A stretch of DNA of 64,000 nucleotides, taken from Pseudomonas baetica. GTDB taxonomy: Bacteria; Pseudomonadota; Gammaproteobacteria; Pseudomonadales; Pseudomonadaceae. Each line of letters opens with the position of its first letter. Positions within the stretch are counted from its first letter, which is position 1. Below, piece after piece: positions 1-7,368 of the stretch. The notes beneath the pieces were generated by a model that did no database searches, was not told where the DNA came from, and was given only the letters and a program-made list of their open reading frames with translations. The stretch spans positions 1 through 64,000 of the forward strand of contig NZ_JAIHLQ010000020.1 in NCBI RefSeq assembly GCF_019733355.1, written 5' to 3'. A program made the translations under genes and the position numbers.

Positions 1-136
1 CGGTAAGAGCGTGACCGGCTGTTTCGGAACAGGCGGAAAATCGGTCACGTTGTTAGCGAAATGAGCGGTCACGCGTTAGCGAAATGGTCGGTCACGATGT
101 ACCGAAACGGGCGGTCACGATAGGCCGAAATACGCA
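1..136. mobile_element. Terminal segment of an IS21-family-like insertion sequence
   Basis: Four copies of CGGTCACG start at 42, 66, 89 and 112, a 23-24 nt period (about two helical turns), each followed or preceded by a CGAAA core. An inverted GTGACCG lies at 11-17. The block stops at GCCGAAATACGCA, ending in CA at 136. IS21-family elements end in CA and carry several transposase-binding repeats just inside their ends, which fits this pattern. No transposase gene is in the window, so the family call rests on end structure and memory of related ends. The alternative is an iteron array of a replication origin, but no replication gene is adjacent. Confidence 0.42.
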
Positions 137-144
137 TACAAAAC

Positions 145-183
145 AACCCTCTGGCCAGCTATTGCTGCCAGAGGGTTTTTTTA
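145..183 (+). terminator. Rho-independent terminator
   Basis: An 11-bp stem, AACCCTCTGGC (145-155) with GCCAGAGGGTT (167-177), is followed by a run of T. It lies 8 nt beyond the inferred IS end and would stop transcription coming out of the element. Confidence 0.8.
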
Positions 184-558
184 TGCTGTCATTTTGGCTT
201 GACGGCCGATCAGAGGTGAGTCAGCATTAACCCGTCCTACTAGCCCTCCTCGAGAGCTAACCTGATCTACGTCGTAGCATTTCTATGAGGTTTTTCAGGG
301 TGTGATTCAAGTCATGCTAATTCTTGGCTTGTTGAGCACAGACATTGCTGGAACCATTTTGGACCCGTCTTTTGACGTTTCCATATTCGAGGTACTAGGC
401 ATTTCCTGCTGCGTTCGCGCTTCAGTAGATTTGTCCCAGGATTTTGTATCTCTGCCATCTCAGCGCTTTCTTGCTCTGATAATGGCTCCTCCGGCTTCAT
501 GCCAACTCCCCTGCACGGGTAATCTCTATGAGCTTATTCCTGGTGCAGTCAGGGATAT
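184..558. other. Stretch without a supported gene
   Basis: I see no convincing gene here. A + strand frame (302-595) has no ribosome site and hydrophobic, gene-unlike content. A 62-codon - strand frame (complement 312-500) has a GGGGAG six bases before its ATG and ordinary codons, but no recognisable features. It could be a remnant of a gene cut by the neighbouring insertion. Confidence 0.4.
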
Positions 559-570
559 AGGAGGTTCTTC

Positions 571-729
571 ATGTCGAACGAAGTTGAACTCGTGAGTGTC
601 CCTCCAATTTGGAGGACACCTTCAGGCGATTCATTTGAGCAAGCGAAAGCACGCTTTTTGTCGCACGAACACGAAGGTAATTTTGATTTGAAGGATGAAA
701 AGGAAGAGTCTGACGATTCTCCTTTTTAA
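571..729 (+). CDS. Small acidic hypothetical protein (52 aa)
   Basis: This short frame starts at ATG 571 with a perfect AGGAGG (559-564) six bases upstream and ends at TAA 727. The product begins MSNEVELVSV and ends in a strongly acidic tail (DLKDEKEESDDSPF). No family is recognised. The strong ribosome site and the hairpin following the stop (747-769), typical of this region, support a real gene. The acidic Asp-Asp-Ser-Pro-Phe end recalls single-strand-binding-protein tails, but that is only a resemblance. Confidence 0.55.
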   Translation: MSNEVELVSVPPIWRTPSGDSFEQAKARFLSHEHEGNFDLKDEKEESDDSPF

Positions 730-802
730 CTAAATATTATTTCCCTCAAGGGCACTCACACTGCCCTTGGGTTAGTCGTGTGCGCCGTAAATAGGTGAGA
801 GC
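730..802 (+). promoter_or_regulatory. Structured leader of the Cas4/RecB-like gene
   Basis: An 8-bp perfect hairpin CAAGGGCA (747-754) / TGCCCTTG (762-769) sits between the 52-residue gene and the next start. It lacks a T run, so it is a weak terminator or an mRNA structure. It follows the one-hairpin-per-intergenic-space pattern of the first 13 kb. Confidence 0.45.
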
Positions 803-1747
803 ATGACTGCATATCTTAATCCGACATATATTTTCAACCCTGTCTCTGATGACTTTGTTGTTGATATGTCACCTACGCAGATTTTGAAATCTCAGGTCTG
901 CCAACGTTCACTTGGCTATTACCGAGCTCGTATAAAACCAATGGCTACACCTTTGAATCTTGTGTTTGGTTCTGCCTTGCACTGGGTAATAGAAGGTTAT
1001 ATCAAAGGTTATATCGACCGCGATCAAATGGGAAAGCACTTCTCAGATGAGTTTTTCCGTTTGTCTATGTCAGGCTTAATCAGCATGGCAAAGTCAAAGA
1101 CGCGCGAGGTTAACGAAGCAATCGGCAAGCGTCTAGCAGATCAGTTCCCATCGTTTTTCGAGAATCTGGGTCTTCGACCTTTGATCATTGAGGGAGCTTT
1201 TCGGCTAAGGATTTCACACAATACCTACATCAACCTGGTCATCGACTTTGTTGGTGTTGCGGAAAGGGACATCATTTTCAATGGTGTTCTTATCGCATCT
1301 AAAGGGGATACAGTCATTCTTGACTGGAAAACGGCAGCTACTAAGGAAGGCGCTTTATTTGCAGGCATCGCTTTGCAACTGACGTTTTACTGGGAAGCTG
1401 TACGTTTAGCGTGTGAGTCTCTTGGGATTAAGGAACCGACAGCGTGTGGTTTTGCCTCAGGGCTAAAGCCGAGTATGTCAAAACCTGATTCCGAGTCTCT
1501 TGTAAAAGCCATGTGGCAGCCAGTGCAATGGACCAAGCGTACACGTAGTGATGTTGAAGAAGCATTCGACTACGCTCGTGTAGTTGCTGGCCGTATTAGA
1601 CGTGGTGAGTTTCATCGAACGTCTGGTGCTGCTTACAACTCTCCCTGTGATAGTCAAACTCGTTGTGATTTCGCTGGGCTGTGTCTGGAAGGTTCAAAGC
1701 GTGGCTACAGAATACCAGGTGGGCTAACAATTGCTGATCTGGTCTAA
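803..1747 (+). CDS. PD-(D/E)XK nuclease, Cas4/RecB type with likely Fe-S cluster
   Basis: 314 residues. Family hallmarks are visible: an early Cys (SQVCQRSLGYY, about residue 33), an Asp in VIDFVG (about 150), the D-x-K core ILDWKTA (about 175), a Q-x3-Y helix (QLTFYWEAV) and a C-terminal Cys group (SPCDSQTRCDFAGLC). One early plus three late cysteines is the layout that binds a 4Fe-4S cluster in Cas4 and AddB. The start has GGTGAG just upstream. No Cas gene or CRISPR array is nearby, so a recombination or repair role on the element is likelier than spacer acquisition. At least two more proteins of this fold are encoded around 55-59 kb. Confidence 0.82.
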   Translation: MTAYLNPTYIFNPVSDDFVVDMSPTQILKSQVCQRSLGYYRARIKPMATPLNLVFGSALHWVIEGYIKGYIDRDQMGKHFSDEFFRLSMSGLISMAKSKTREVNEAIGKRLADQFPSFFENLGLRPLIIEGAFRLRISHNTYINLVIDFVGVAERDIIFNGVLIASKGDTVILDWKTAATKEGALFAGIALQLTFYWEAVRLACESLGIKEPTACGFASGLKPSMSKPDSESLVKAMWQPVQWTKRTRSDVEEAFDYARVVAGRIRRGEFHRTSGAAYNSPCDSQTRCDFAGLCLEGSKRGYRIPGGLTIADLV

Positions 1748-1807
1748 ATCATCCTACCTAGTGGGGCACAACTGCCCCCAGGGTAATGCTGCCCTTCGGA
1801 GTGACAA

Positions 1808-2266
1808 ATGAAAGAGTCAGTTCGTATGGAGCGGTATGCTCAACGTGCCGTCGATAAGCGCCGTAAAGAGGAAGACTCTAACCGCAAGATTGGTCAGTTT
1901 GTCTTGATCAAATATCTTGCGCAAGGTGATCATCTTTGTGAGGCACTGCAAAAGATGAGCCAAATGGAGCGGCAAATGTACATATCCCAACACACCGAAC
2001 TGATCGAAAGTTCAGACGGTGCGGAAGGGATCAACGTGGTTTGGTGTCCCAATTCACAGGTTTTGACCCATAGACTCCTATCATCCGAACTTCGGAAGGA
2101 GTTCGAAGGACAGCATTACCTTAGTTCTTGGGTTCGTAAGGTAGGTCCTCATCAGTATGAAGCGCTACGCACTACATTGCGTGACAGACTGGAGAGACGA
2201 GTTGCCGTGCGTCAGCATCAAAAGAATCAACTTGCTATAGACTTCATTGAAGCTAATGTCGGTTAA
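1808..2266 (+). CDS. Hypothetical protein (152 aa)
   Basis: Not recognised. The product is soluble, rich in Arg, Lys, Glu and Gln, and mostly helical in appearance. A GGAG lies 6 nt before the ATG. The 60-nt spacer upstream carries a hairpin GGGGCA (1763-1768) / TGCCCC (1773-1778) and a second GGG/CCC pairing close to the ribosome site. The basic helical ends (MERYAQRAVDKRRKEE and RDRLERRVAVRQHQKN) could suit nucleic-acid binding, but no domain is evident. Confidence 0.7.
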   Translation: MKESVRMERYAQRAVDKRRKEEDSNRKIGQFVLIKYLAQGDHLCEALQKMSQMERQMYISQHTELIESSDGAEGINVVWCPNSQVLTHRLLSSELRKEFEGQHYLSSWVRKVGPHQYEALRTTLRDRLERRVAVRQHQKNQLAIDFIEANVG

Positions 2267-2383
2267 ATAGTTTTCCATCAGACGATGGGCTAAATCCAGC
2301 CCTCGGGCCGGAAGTAAATACTTCCGGCGGGACGCCCCGGGAGTGTTATCAACTAACGCGCGACGGCGTCACTGGAGGTACTG
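2267..2383 (+). promoter_or_regulatory. Structured leader of the small membrane-protein gene
   Basis: Contains a perfect 8-bp hairpin GCCGGAAG / CTTCCGGC (about 2307-2328), a smaller GGGCT/AGCCC hairpin before it, and a GACG/CGTC pairing just ahead of the TGGAGG ribosome site. There is no T run. It is another member of the class of structured spacers in this region. Confidence 0.42.
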
Positions 2384-2638
2384 ATGTCATACATCAAAAA
2401 CCTGATGCTGGCAATTGTGTCAGCTATCATGGGTACTGTCTCTGCCTCCTTGTTTGAAGGGTGGACTGTTAAGGAACAGAAGATTGTTTTTCTGATTTCG
2501 GTACTGATGGTCGCAGTAATGCTGACCAAGTCTTCAACTTCCTCAAAGGAGAAGAGCAGAAAAATGAAATTGCAGCAGCGGAGAGCGCGTAAGCGTAAGT
2601 CCCTACGCGGCAAGAAAAGAAAAGGTCATGGCCCTTAA
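2384..2638 (+). CDS. Small membrane protein with basic tail (84 aa)
   Basis: Two hydrophobic segments (about residues 6-24 and 33-48) are followed by a very basic tail rich in Lys and Arg. A perfect GGAGG stands 5 nt before the ATG. No family is recognised. The topology suggests a cytoplasmic tail that could bind nucleic acid or phospholipid. Confidence 0.68.
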   Translation: MSYIKNLMLAIVSAIMGTVSASLFEGWTVKEQKIVFLISVLMVAVMLTKSSTSSKEKSRKMKLQQRRARKRKSLRGKKRKGHGP

Positions 2639-2651
2639 GTGTAATGGTGAG

Positions 2652-2732
2652 ATGAAAACTTTCATTAACTCACTTAAGGAACTGACCATGTCTTCCACAG
2701 CAATCATAGCGGTATTGATCATGGCTTTTTAG
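2652..2732 (+). CDS. Possible tiny hydrophobic peptide, ended by an amber codon
   Basis: The frame ATG 2652 to TAG 2730 encodes 26 residues. An inner ATG at 2688 with TAAGGA upstream would give a 14-residue hydrophobic peptide (MSSTAIIAVLIMAF). After the TAG the same frame stays open without a stop to 3290, through the next gene. The peptide could be a leader peptide, a membrane microprotein or the decayed start of a longer gene. Confidence 0.28.
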   Translation: MKTFINSLKELTMSSTAIIAVLIMAF

Positions 2733-2918
2733 TATGGTTACGTTGCGATCACTGCGAAGCAAACGGAAAGCGTTTTATTCCGTTCAGACACACCCCTCGT
2801 AACTGAGGGAGCTGCAAGGATTCACCGCCCAGGGGCCCTAACAATCCCCTTTGGGTTGTTAGGTTTTGGGAGGGCGCAGCACTCTATAAAAACAAAATCT
2901 AATAATAATGGTGAATAT

Positions 2919-3290
2919 ATGTTTTATCAAAACTGCAAAAATCAACAAACTCGTTTATCAGGATTTCAGAAAGGGCTCGCTCCTATGAAAGCACTGATTA
3001 AAATCTATCATCAGTACCGCTTGGTCCTGGTCTTCGTGCTTCTTGCATCGACGATCACTTCTGAGCGACCTATGAGGCACTGGTTAGTTGTACCTACATT
3101 CGTGTCGGTATGGCTGGCTAAGGTTTTCAAATGGGGGGTGACTGGTTTTACGCTCTATATCCTCTTTTTCAACGGTATCCATCTACCTTGGTGGCTTTCA
3201 GTCGCTAGCGTGATGACCGGTGAAATTCTCTCGATAGCTGTCGCAGCTGCAGAGATGGAAATGAAGCACTACGGGTATCTAAACAGCTAA
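2919..3290 (+). CDS. Small integral membrane protein
   Basis: From ATG 2919 (GGTGA five bases upstream) the product has 123 residues. A second candidate start is ATG 2985. Three hydrophobic segments are visible (LVLVFVLLAS, a GVTGFTLYILFF stretch, and WLSVASVMTGEILSIAVAAA). Upstream, CCTAACAA and TTGTTAGG flank CCC/GGG to form a stable hairpin (about 2838-2862), so the frame upstream of 2919 is probably untranslated leader. The family is not recognised. Confidence 0.6.
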   Translation: MFYQNCKNQQTRLSGFQKGLAPMKALIKIYHQYRLVLVFVLLASTITSERPMRHWLVVPTFVSVWLAKVFKWGVTGFTLYILFFNGIHLPWWLSVASVMTGEILSIAVAAAEMEMKHYGYLNS

Positions 3291-3415
3291 CGCTGTCTGG
3301 TCGTGAAAACGTCCGGCACAGCTTTGCTGTTGCCGGGCGTCGGCAATTCCACGCCCGGTCTGCAGACGGGCGTTTTTTTTAATCTCCCGTCTGCAGCGGG
3401 TAGGAGAGTTTTGCA
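3291..3415 (+). promoter_or_regulatory. Attenuator-like leader with terminator and anti-terminator
   Basis: A terminator hairpin ACGCCCG (3351-3357) / CGGGCGT (3367-3373) runs into eight T (3373-3380). Its 5' arm can instead pair upstream: CCGGGCGT (3333-3340) with ACGCCCGG (3351-3358). Its 3' part can instead pair downstream: CTGCAGACGGG (3360-3370) with CCCGTCTGCAG (3386-3396), an exact 11-bp match. An SD-proximal hairpin, CCCG/CGGG, then precedes TAGGAG. These mutually exclusive stems are the hallmark of conditional termination. No known riboswitch class is recognised. Confidence 0.72.
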
Positions 3416-3847
3416 ATGAACAACATGAATTTTCGCGGTGACCTCGTATGGTTTATCGCCCTCGCTAACGATCTAGTCACTCCTTGGGAGGCTGGCCGCC
3501 AGGCTGCTAACCTCAAAGAGGGCTTCACCAGCAACCCTTTTGAGACAAACACTTTCAACCATGCTGAATGGGCGAAAGGTTTTGCTCATGGGGTGTCGCA
3601 TGACGCTCCGGCGGTGTCGCAATCCATCAATGCTTCAGTTGTAGTTTCACTACCTCTGATGGAAGTGCAGCACCTACCTGATAGGGCCTTCTGGGCCGAA
3701 GCTAACCGATTATCTGTCGGTGGAATGTCTGAGTTCGCACTTGCTGCGCGCTTGGGTGTTTCTCGGGATCAGTTAAGCGCTGGAATGATCCTTCATCACT
3801 TCTGGGATGAGGATGCGATTCCTTTGGGAATTCGCGAAGCGGGGTAA
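3416..3847 (+). CDS. Hypothetical protein behind an attenuator-like leader (143 aa)
   Basis: Starts at ATG 3416 with TAGGAG upstream. The product is soluble with no signal or membrane segment. A C-terminal stretch (SEFALAARLGVSRDQLSAGMIL) looks like a helix-turn-helix, with LAARLGVS as the typical turn. It might be a DNA-binding protein, but the rest matches nothing I know. Confidence 0.66.
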   Translation: MNNMNFRGDLVWFIALANDLVTPWEAGRQAANLKEGFTSNPFETNTFNHAEWAKGFAHGVSHDAPAVSQSINASVVVSLPLMEVQHLPDRAFWAEANRLSVGGMSEFALAARLGVSRDQLSAGMILHHFWDEDAIPLGIREAG

Positions 3848-3871
3848 CCCTTGCATTAGGGCTGGATAAAG

Positions 3872-3894
3872 CATCCGGCCTTGCCGGATGTTTT
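3872..3894 (+). terminator. Terminator-like hairpin
   Basis: CATCCGGC (3872-3879) pairs with GCCGGATG (3883-3890) around a CTT loop and is followed by TTTT. The stem is strong but the T tract is short, so it may be leaky. Confidence 0.55.
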
Positions 3895-3948
3895 AAACAT
3901 TCGACCGTGTGTGCTTTCGCATGCATTTAGTAGGTAAGGGAAATAAAT

Positions 3949-4077
3949 ATGTGGCTGATTAAAGTATGGGATGGGAATTCGAATTGTGAGTATCACCGAA
4001 AGGGATCTTACGATGAAGTGACCACTCAGCTTCGTCATTTACCACCAAGTTATATCTGGTCTGCTCAACCAGTCTGA
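3949..4077 (+). CDS. Small hypothetical protein (42 aa)
   Basis: ATG 3949 to TGA 4075, with AAGGGA 8 nt upstream. The product begins MWLIKVWDG and contains aromatic and charged residues in a protein-like mix. The stop codon lies in a 7-bp hairpin GTCTGAG (4072-4078) / CTCAGAC (4084-4090), so translation ending here could open the leader of the next gene. No family is recognised. Confidence 0.45.
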   Translation: MWLIKVWDGNSNCEYHRKGSYDEVTTQLRHLPPSYIWSAQPV

Positions 4078-4152
4078 GTAAATCTCAGACGGTTAGCTCG
4101 TTGGCATTTCGCCTGGATTTTGAATCCCGGCGACTGCCGGCGAGGAACCAAA

Positions 4153-4443
4153 ATGTCTATATCTGCCGAATGGCTACCAGGTTTTACTGGTATCGCTACC
4201 GAAACGTTGCTGAACGTTCGTCGCGCTTCCACGGGCTGCAGGATCTCGAAAGTTGAGTTCCAGCAGTACCTTGAAGAGGTTGCTATGTACACCGGCACGC
4301 AGCTGAGCATGAACGGCAACGTTCTTACGCTGAAGCTGAAATGGATGGGTCAACTGCACTCCTTCGATCTCACTGAGATTGAAGGTGGCGACTACTCATG
4401 CCCGGTCCAATTGGGTGTGGGTACACATCTCATTCTTCTGTAA
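4153..4443 (+). CDS. Hypothetical protein (96 aa)
   Basis: The ATG at 4153 is chosen over the upstream in-frame start because CGAGGA lies 6 nt before it. That ribosome site directly follows a hairpin CCGGC/GCCGG. The same hairpin-then-CGAGG arrangement recurs before most genes of this region. The product is soluble and unrecognised. Confidence 0.65.
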   Translation: MSISAEWLPGFTGIATETLLNVRRASTGCRISKVEFQQYLEEVAMYTGTQLSMNGNVLTLKLKWMGQLHSFDLTEIEGGDYSCPVQLGVGTHLILL

Positions 4444-4446
4444 TTC

Positions 4447-4470
4447 GGACGCCCTATCCGGGCGTCCTTT
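4447..4470 (+). terminator. Intergenic hairpin with C/T tract
   Basis: GGACGCCC (4447-4454) and GGGCGTCC (4460-4467) form an 8-bp stem followed by TTTCTCC. Similar hairpins with pyrimidine flanks follow the genes ending at 6608, 6990, 9791 and 10187. All may be weak or conditional terminators. Confidence 0.55.
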
Positions 4471-4604
4471 CTCCTAGTGATCTGGATCAAACCTCCAGCT
4501 CACGCTGGGTGTTTGCTCGAGTTCACTACTCGATTCGCACCCGGCTCCGGCCCCGGGTGTTACTTAAAGATTCCCCGTGGTCCGGCGGGTGAGAGGCTTT
4601 TAAA
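4468..4604 (+). promoter_or_regulatory. Repeated leader RNA motif, copy 1
   Basis: Order of elements: TAGTGATCTGGATCAAAC; a stem CCAG/CTGG; GCTGGGTG; a CGAG/CTCG hairpin; CACCCGGC able to pair back with GCTGGGTG or forward with CCGGGTGT; then CCCCG/CGGG immediately before the ribosome site of the AAA+ gene. Four further copies precede other genes. Matching changes on both arms of the stems among copies argue that RNA structure is selected. Confidence 0.72.
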
Positions 4605-5774
4605 ATGACTAACGTAACTAACGCTGTAACCAACACCGTAGCTGCTCGCACTGTTGCTGATATCGAAGCGATGCACCGTGAATCCCTGGCTTCGCAGCCG
4701 GTTAAAATGGTCATGGCTCACGAGCTTTTTGGCTTCTCTGAGGAACTCAAGGGAGTAGGGCAACTGCCTGTCTTCGTTGGGGACCATCCTCTAGTGCCGA
4801 AGGGTAACGATGATCATGTCTTCAACAAGAGCCTGGTTCGCCGGATCCTGTTGAGCATGAAGGGTGGCGATACCAGCTTTATGCTGGTAGGTGACAAAGG
4901 GACAGGTAAATCCTCCTTGGTTACACAGATGCACAATCGCCTGAACAAGCCGATGATCGCTATCACTGGCAGCAATGGCATCGACGACACTCACTTGCTT
5001 GGTTGCAAAACCATCAAGGGTGGTGACGTTGAAGAGTTCGATGGTGTTTTGAGCTATGCGTATCGCACTGGCTTGACATGCCTCATCGACGAGATCTGCA
5101 CACTGCGTCCCGGTGTTATGGTTGGTGTCAACGACATCCTTCAAGGTGACGGGGTAATCAACCTGAAACACCACGGTATTGATCCTACGCTCAACCCACG
5201 TGATCTTTTGAACGTGGACGGCGGGATGACTATCGTTAAACACCCAATGTTCCGGTTGTTCGCGACCGATAACACTGGTGGTAAGCAGCAGAGCGATGCC
5301 CGGTTCGCCGGTGTCAACGCTCAGAACGCTGCTGTTCGTAGTCGCATGACCAGCTTCAAGGTGGGCTTCATGACACCTGAAGAGGAAATGAAAGCCCTCA
5401 AAGGTGCTGCAGATGCCTACGCTGCCAAGCGTGAACTGACCCCAATGGATGACATGTTCATCCATCAACTCGTAGAGTTCGCTTTCCGTTTTCGTAAAGC
5501 GTTCGCCATGGAAGAAGCCTGCGACAATATCTCGTTCCGCGAGATTCAGCGTTGGGCTTACAAGTGGATGATGTACGGCGATACTGATGAGTCCTTCGTG
5601 GATTCTATCTACACCAATCTTGAAGAAACCGACCGAGTGCTGGCTATTGAGTTGTTCAAGTCAACATTCAGCCGCGACCTGATTTTGCCGGAAGAGCATG
5701 CTTATTCGGTTACGTCGATCGCGGACGATTTCATCACCAAAAGTGTAGCTGCCTCAAAAGCAGCAGCCGCCTAA
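4605..5774 (+). CDS. MoxR/CobS-type AAA+ ATPase
   Basis: 389 residues. Walker A is GDKGTGKS (residues 96-103) and Walker B is LIDE (160-163), with an arginine-rich sensor region near SDARFAGV. Proteins of the CobS/MoxR branch are hexameric remodelling ATPases that work with a VWA-domain partner. A CobT-like VWA partner follows at 7369. In cobalamin synthesis CobS/CobT drive cobalt insertion, but no corrin gene is here, so this pair probably remodels another target. It is followed 15 nt later by the gene at 5790. Confidence 0.85.
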   Translation: MTNVTNAVTNTVAARTVADIEAMHRESLASQPVKMVMAHELFGFSEELKGVGQLPVFVGDHPLVPKGNDDHVFNKSLVRRILLSMKGGDTSFMLVGDKGTGKSSLVTQMHNRLNKPMIAITGSNGIDDTHLLGCKTIKGGDVEEFDGVLSYAYRTGLTCLIDEICTLRPGVMVGVNDILQGDGVINLKHHGIDPTLNPRDLLNVDGGMTIVKHPMFRLFATDNTGGKQQSDARFAGVNAQNAAVRSRMTSFKVGFMTPEEEMKALKGAADAYAAKRELTPMDDMFIHQLVEFAFRFRKAFAMEEACDNISFREIQRWAYKWMMYGDTDESFVDSIYTNLEETDRVLAIELFKSTFSRDLILPEEHAYSVTSIADDFITKSVAASKAAAA

Positions 5775-5789
5775 CCAAAGGAGTTCGCC

Positions 5790-6608
5790 ATGTTTTACGT
5801 TGTGAACCCCAATGGAAGTTTCCTGGCCGGCTTCCTGCCGGCTGGGACGCGCGAAAGCATCATGTTCGAGGGTCAAATGGTTCAAGGCGAACCTAAGATC
5901 ACTAAGCGTTTGGAGGGAGCTGCAAGCAGCTCTCACGATGCATGGGAATTTATGTGCGAGATGGTTTCTGAGGCGAGAGCTGACGGTTATCTCGACACTG
6001 CATTCACTGCCAGCAAATTGCAGGTGCCAGCAGATCTTCACCATGAGGAATTCCCTCTGGTGTTGAGAGGCTTTTACGCACGTGTGAAGACTATGGCCAA
6101 AGATCAGTTCGCAGCCGGGCTTGCCAGGTTGCGGGCAGTTCATGAGGTCTTGTCACATGCTGATGTCCAGCTACAGAGCTATGACGATGACAAATTTGTT
6201 GAGATGCGCCTTGGGGCTCAAATCATCAGGTTTGGATTTGTGCCTGAACGGTTATGGGAAATCATGACCACGAAGGCGAAGGAGCTTTGCGAGAACCGCG
6301 GAATGCTGGATGACAATTACCTTCTCCCTGATGGGCGTGGGTTGTTGCATCTGCGCACTCGCGAAACCTTTCTTGATGTGTACGTCCGAGCATTTCTGCA
6401 AGGGGCCATCAAGGCGGGCGCGGTGATCGAGCTTACATCTGATCAGAACTGGCGCTTTCTCGAATCGAATCCGTTCATTGCCGCTGATGTGAAACATCTT
6501 CAGTGGTATCAGGATCACCCTGAAGTTCTCAGCAGTGTTCTCAAGCTAGACCAAACGATCCCTGTACAGGCGACGAAAGTCTTCAGTGCAGTAGATTTTT
6601 ATTGTTGA
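5790..6608 (+). CDS. Hypothetical protein in CobS/CobT-like operon (272 aa)
   Basis: It starts 15 nt after the ATPase gene with AAGGAG upstream and no structured spacer, so the two are likely cotranslated. The protein is soluble and shows no motif I recognise. Its position suggests an adaptor or substrate of the AAA+/VWA system. Confidence 0.72.
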   Translation: MFYVVNPNGSFLAGFLPAGTRESIMFEGQMVQGEPKITKRLEGAASSSHDAWEFMCEMVSEARADGYLDTAFTASKLQVPADLHHEEFPLVLRGFYARVKTMAKDQFAAGLARLRAVHEVLSHADVQLQSYDDDKFVEMRLGAQIIRFGFVPERLWEIMTTKAKELCENRGMLDDNYLLPDGRGLLHLRTRETFLDVYVRAFLQGAIKAGAVIELTSDQNWRFLESNPFIAADVKHLQWYQDHPEVLSSVLKLDQTIPVQATKVFSAVDFYC

Positions 6609-6611
6609 AAA

Positions 6612-6640
6612 TGCGGTCCTCAATGGACCGCACCTCTTTA
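6612..6640 (+). terminator. Intergenic hairpin with C/T tract
   Basis: TGCGGTCC (6612-6619) pairs perfectly with GGACCGCA (6625-6632) and is followed by CCTCTTT. It is a weak intrinsic terminator by shape. Confidence 0.55.
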
Positions 6641-6768
6641 GTGAGTTGGACCAAAATCCCAGCTCACGCCGGGTTTTTGTTCGAGTTCACTGAGCTCACA
6701 CGACCCGGCACCGTGCCCGGGTTGAAACCAAATTTGTTCCTGTGCACGGCAGGTAAGAGGCTCCAAAT
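6633..6768 (+). promoter_or_regulatory. Repeated leader RNA motif, copy 2
   Basis: Same order of elements as the copy at 4468. Here the SD-proximal stem is CCTG (6739-6742) with CAGG (6750-6753), where the other copies have CCCG with CGGG. This is a compensated change on both arms. The central pairing is GCCGGGT with ACCCGGC. Confidence 0.7.
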
Positions 6769-6990
6769 ATGAAAGCATTGATGAAAGCAATCACTCGCGT
6801 TGACGCTGCTCTGGATTTGTTCTGGATTGGCATCGTTCTGCGTACTTATCACGAAGCGCAGGCCGCACGTTTTAGCCGTTTGGCTGAGCGTCTGGCCCTT
6901 GCAGCAGTTGAGCACCCGCGGATTGACTACGTGAGCCACCAGGCTCTCCGTCACAAGCTGGAAGCTGATTTGCTGCAGGGTAAGGTTTAA
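6769..6990 (+). CDS. Small hypothetical protein (73 aa)
   Basis: ATG 6769 follows GTAAGAGG. The product is helical and basic (AQAARFSRLAERLALAAVEH). It resembles the next gene's product in size and in a YH-R/K-A-x(3)-A-R-L arrangement (TYHEAQAARFSRLA here, RYHRRMALAYRKLA there), so the two may be diverged duplicates. Function is unknown. Confidence 0.6.
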   Translation: MKALMKAITRVDAALDLFWIGIVLRTYHEAQAARFSRLAERLALAAVEHPRIDYVSHQALRHKLEADLLQGKV

Positions 6991-7020
6991 CAGTTTTACG
7001 GGCTGCCCTAACGGGCGGCC

Positions 7021-7150
7021 TCTTGCTCTGAGAGTTGAAATCCAGCTCTGGCTGGGTGTTTGTCGAGTTCTTCGAACTCAACGTCACCCGGCTCCGGCCC
7101 CGGGTGTAGATCTTTTATGCCCCGAGGTCCGGCGGGTGCGAGGCAACACC
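7021..7150 (+). promoter_or_regulatory. Repeated leader RNA motif, copy 3
   Basis: Closest to copies 1 and 5 in its 3' half (CACCCGG / CCGGGTG, then CCCCGAGGTCCGGCGGGTGC). The central hairpin is longer here: GAGTTC pairs with GAACTC, against CGAG with CTCG elsewhere, so loop length changes while pairing is kept. Confidence 0.7.
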
Positions 7151-7366
7151 ATGAAACTGTTCAAAACCGTAGCGCAGGCTGTTTCCAAATTCGTGATGAT
7201 CCGTTACCACCGCCGCATGGCTCTGGCATACCGGAAGCTGGCTTCTCATCACGCCGATCTTGTCATTCACACGCAACACCGCGTTCCCACAGCTTCTATC
7301 GCGAAGCTGCGTGGCAACGCAGTGCTGCACGATCAGAAAGCTAAAGCAATCCGAATCGGAGAATGA
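7151..7366 (+). CDS. Small basic hypothetical protein (71 aa)
   Basis: ATG 7151 follows GCGAGG at normal distance. The product is basic and helical. The stop overlaps the region of the next start, and the CobT-like gene begins 3 nt later, so the two are probably coupled. Not recognised. Confidence 0.6.
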   Translation: MKLFKTVAQAVSKFVMIRYHRRMALAYRKLASHHADLVIHTQHRVPTASIAKLRGNAVLHDQKAKAIRIGE

Positions 7367-7368
7367 CC

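Noticed and set aside
3372..3396. Known riboswitch class at the attenuator-like leader.
   Set aside because: No aptamer core of a familiar class can be recognised; the competing stems alone do not identify a ligand.
4791..5468. 225-codon - strand frame opposite the AAA+ gene.
   Set aside because: It covers the Walker motifs of a clear + strand ATPase and has no coding signals of its own.
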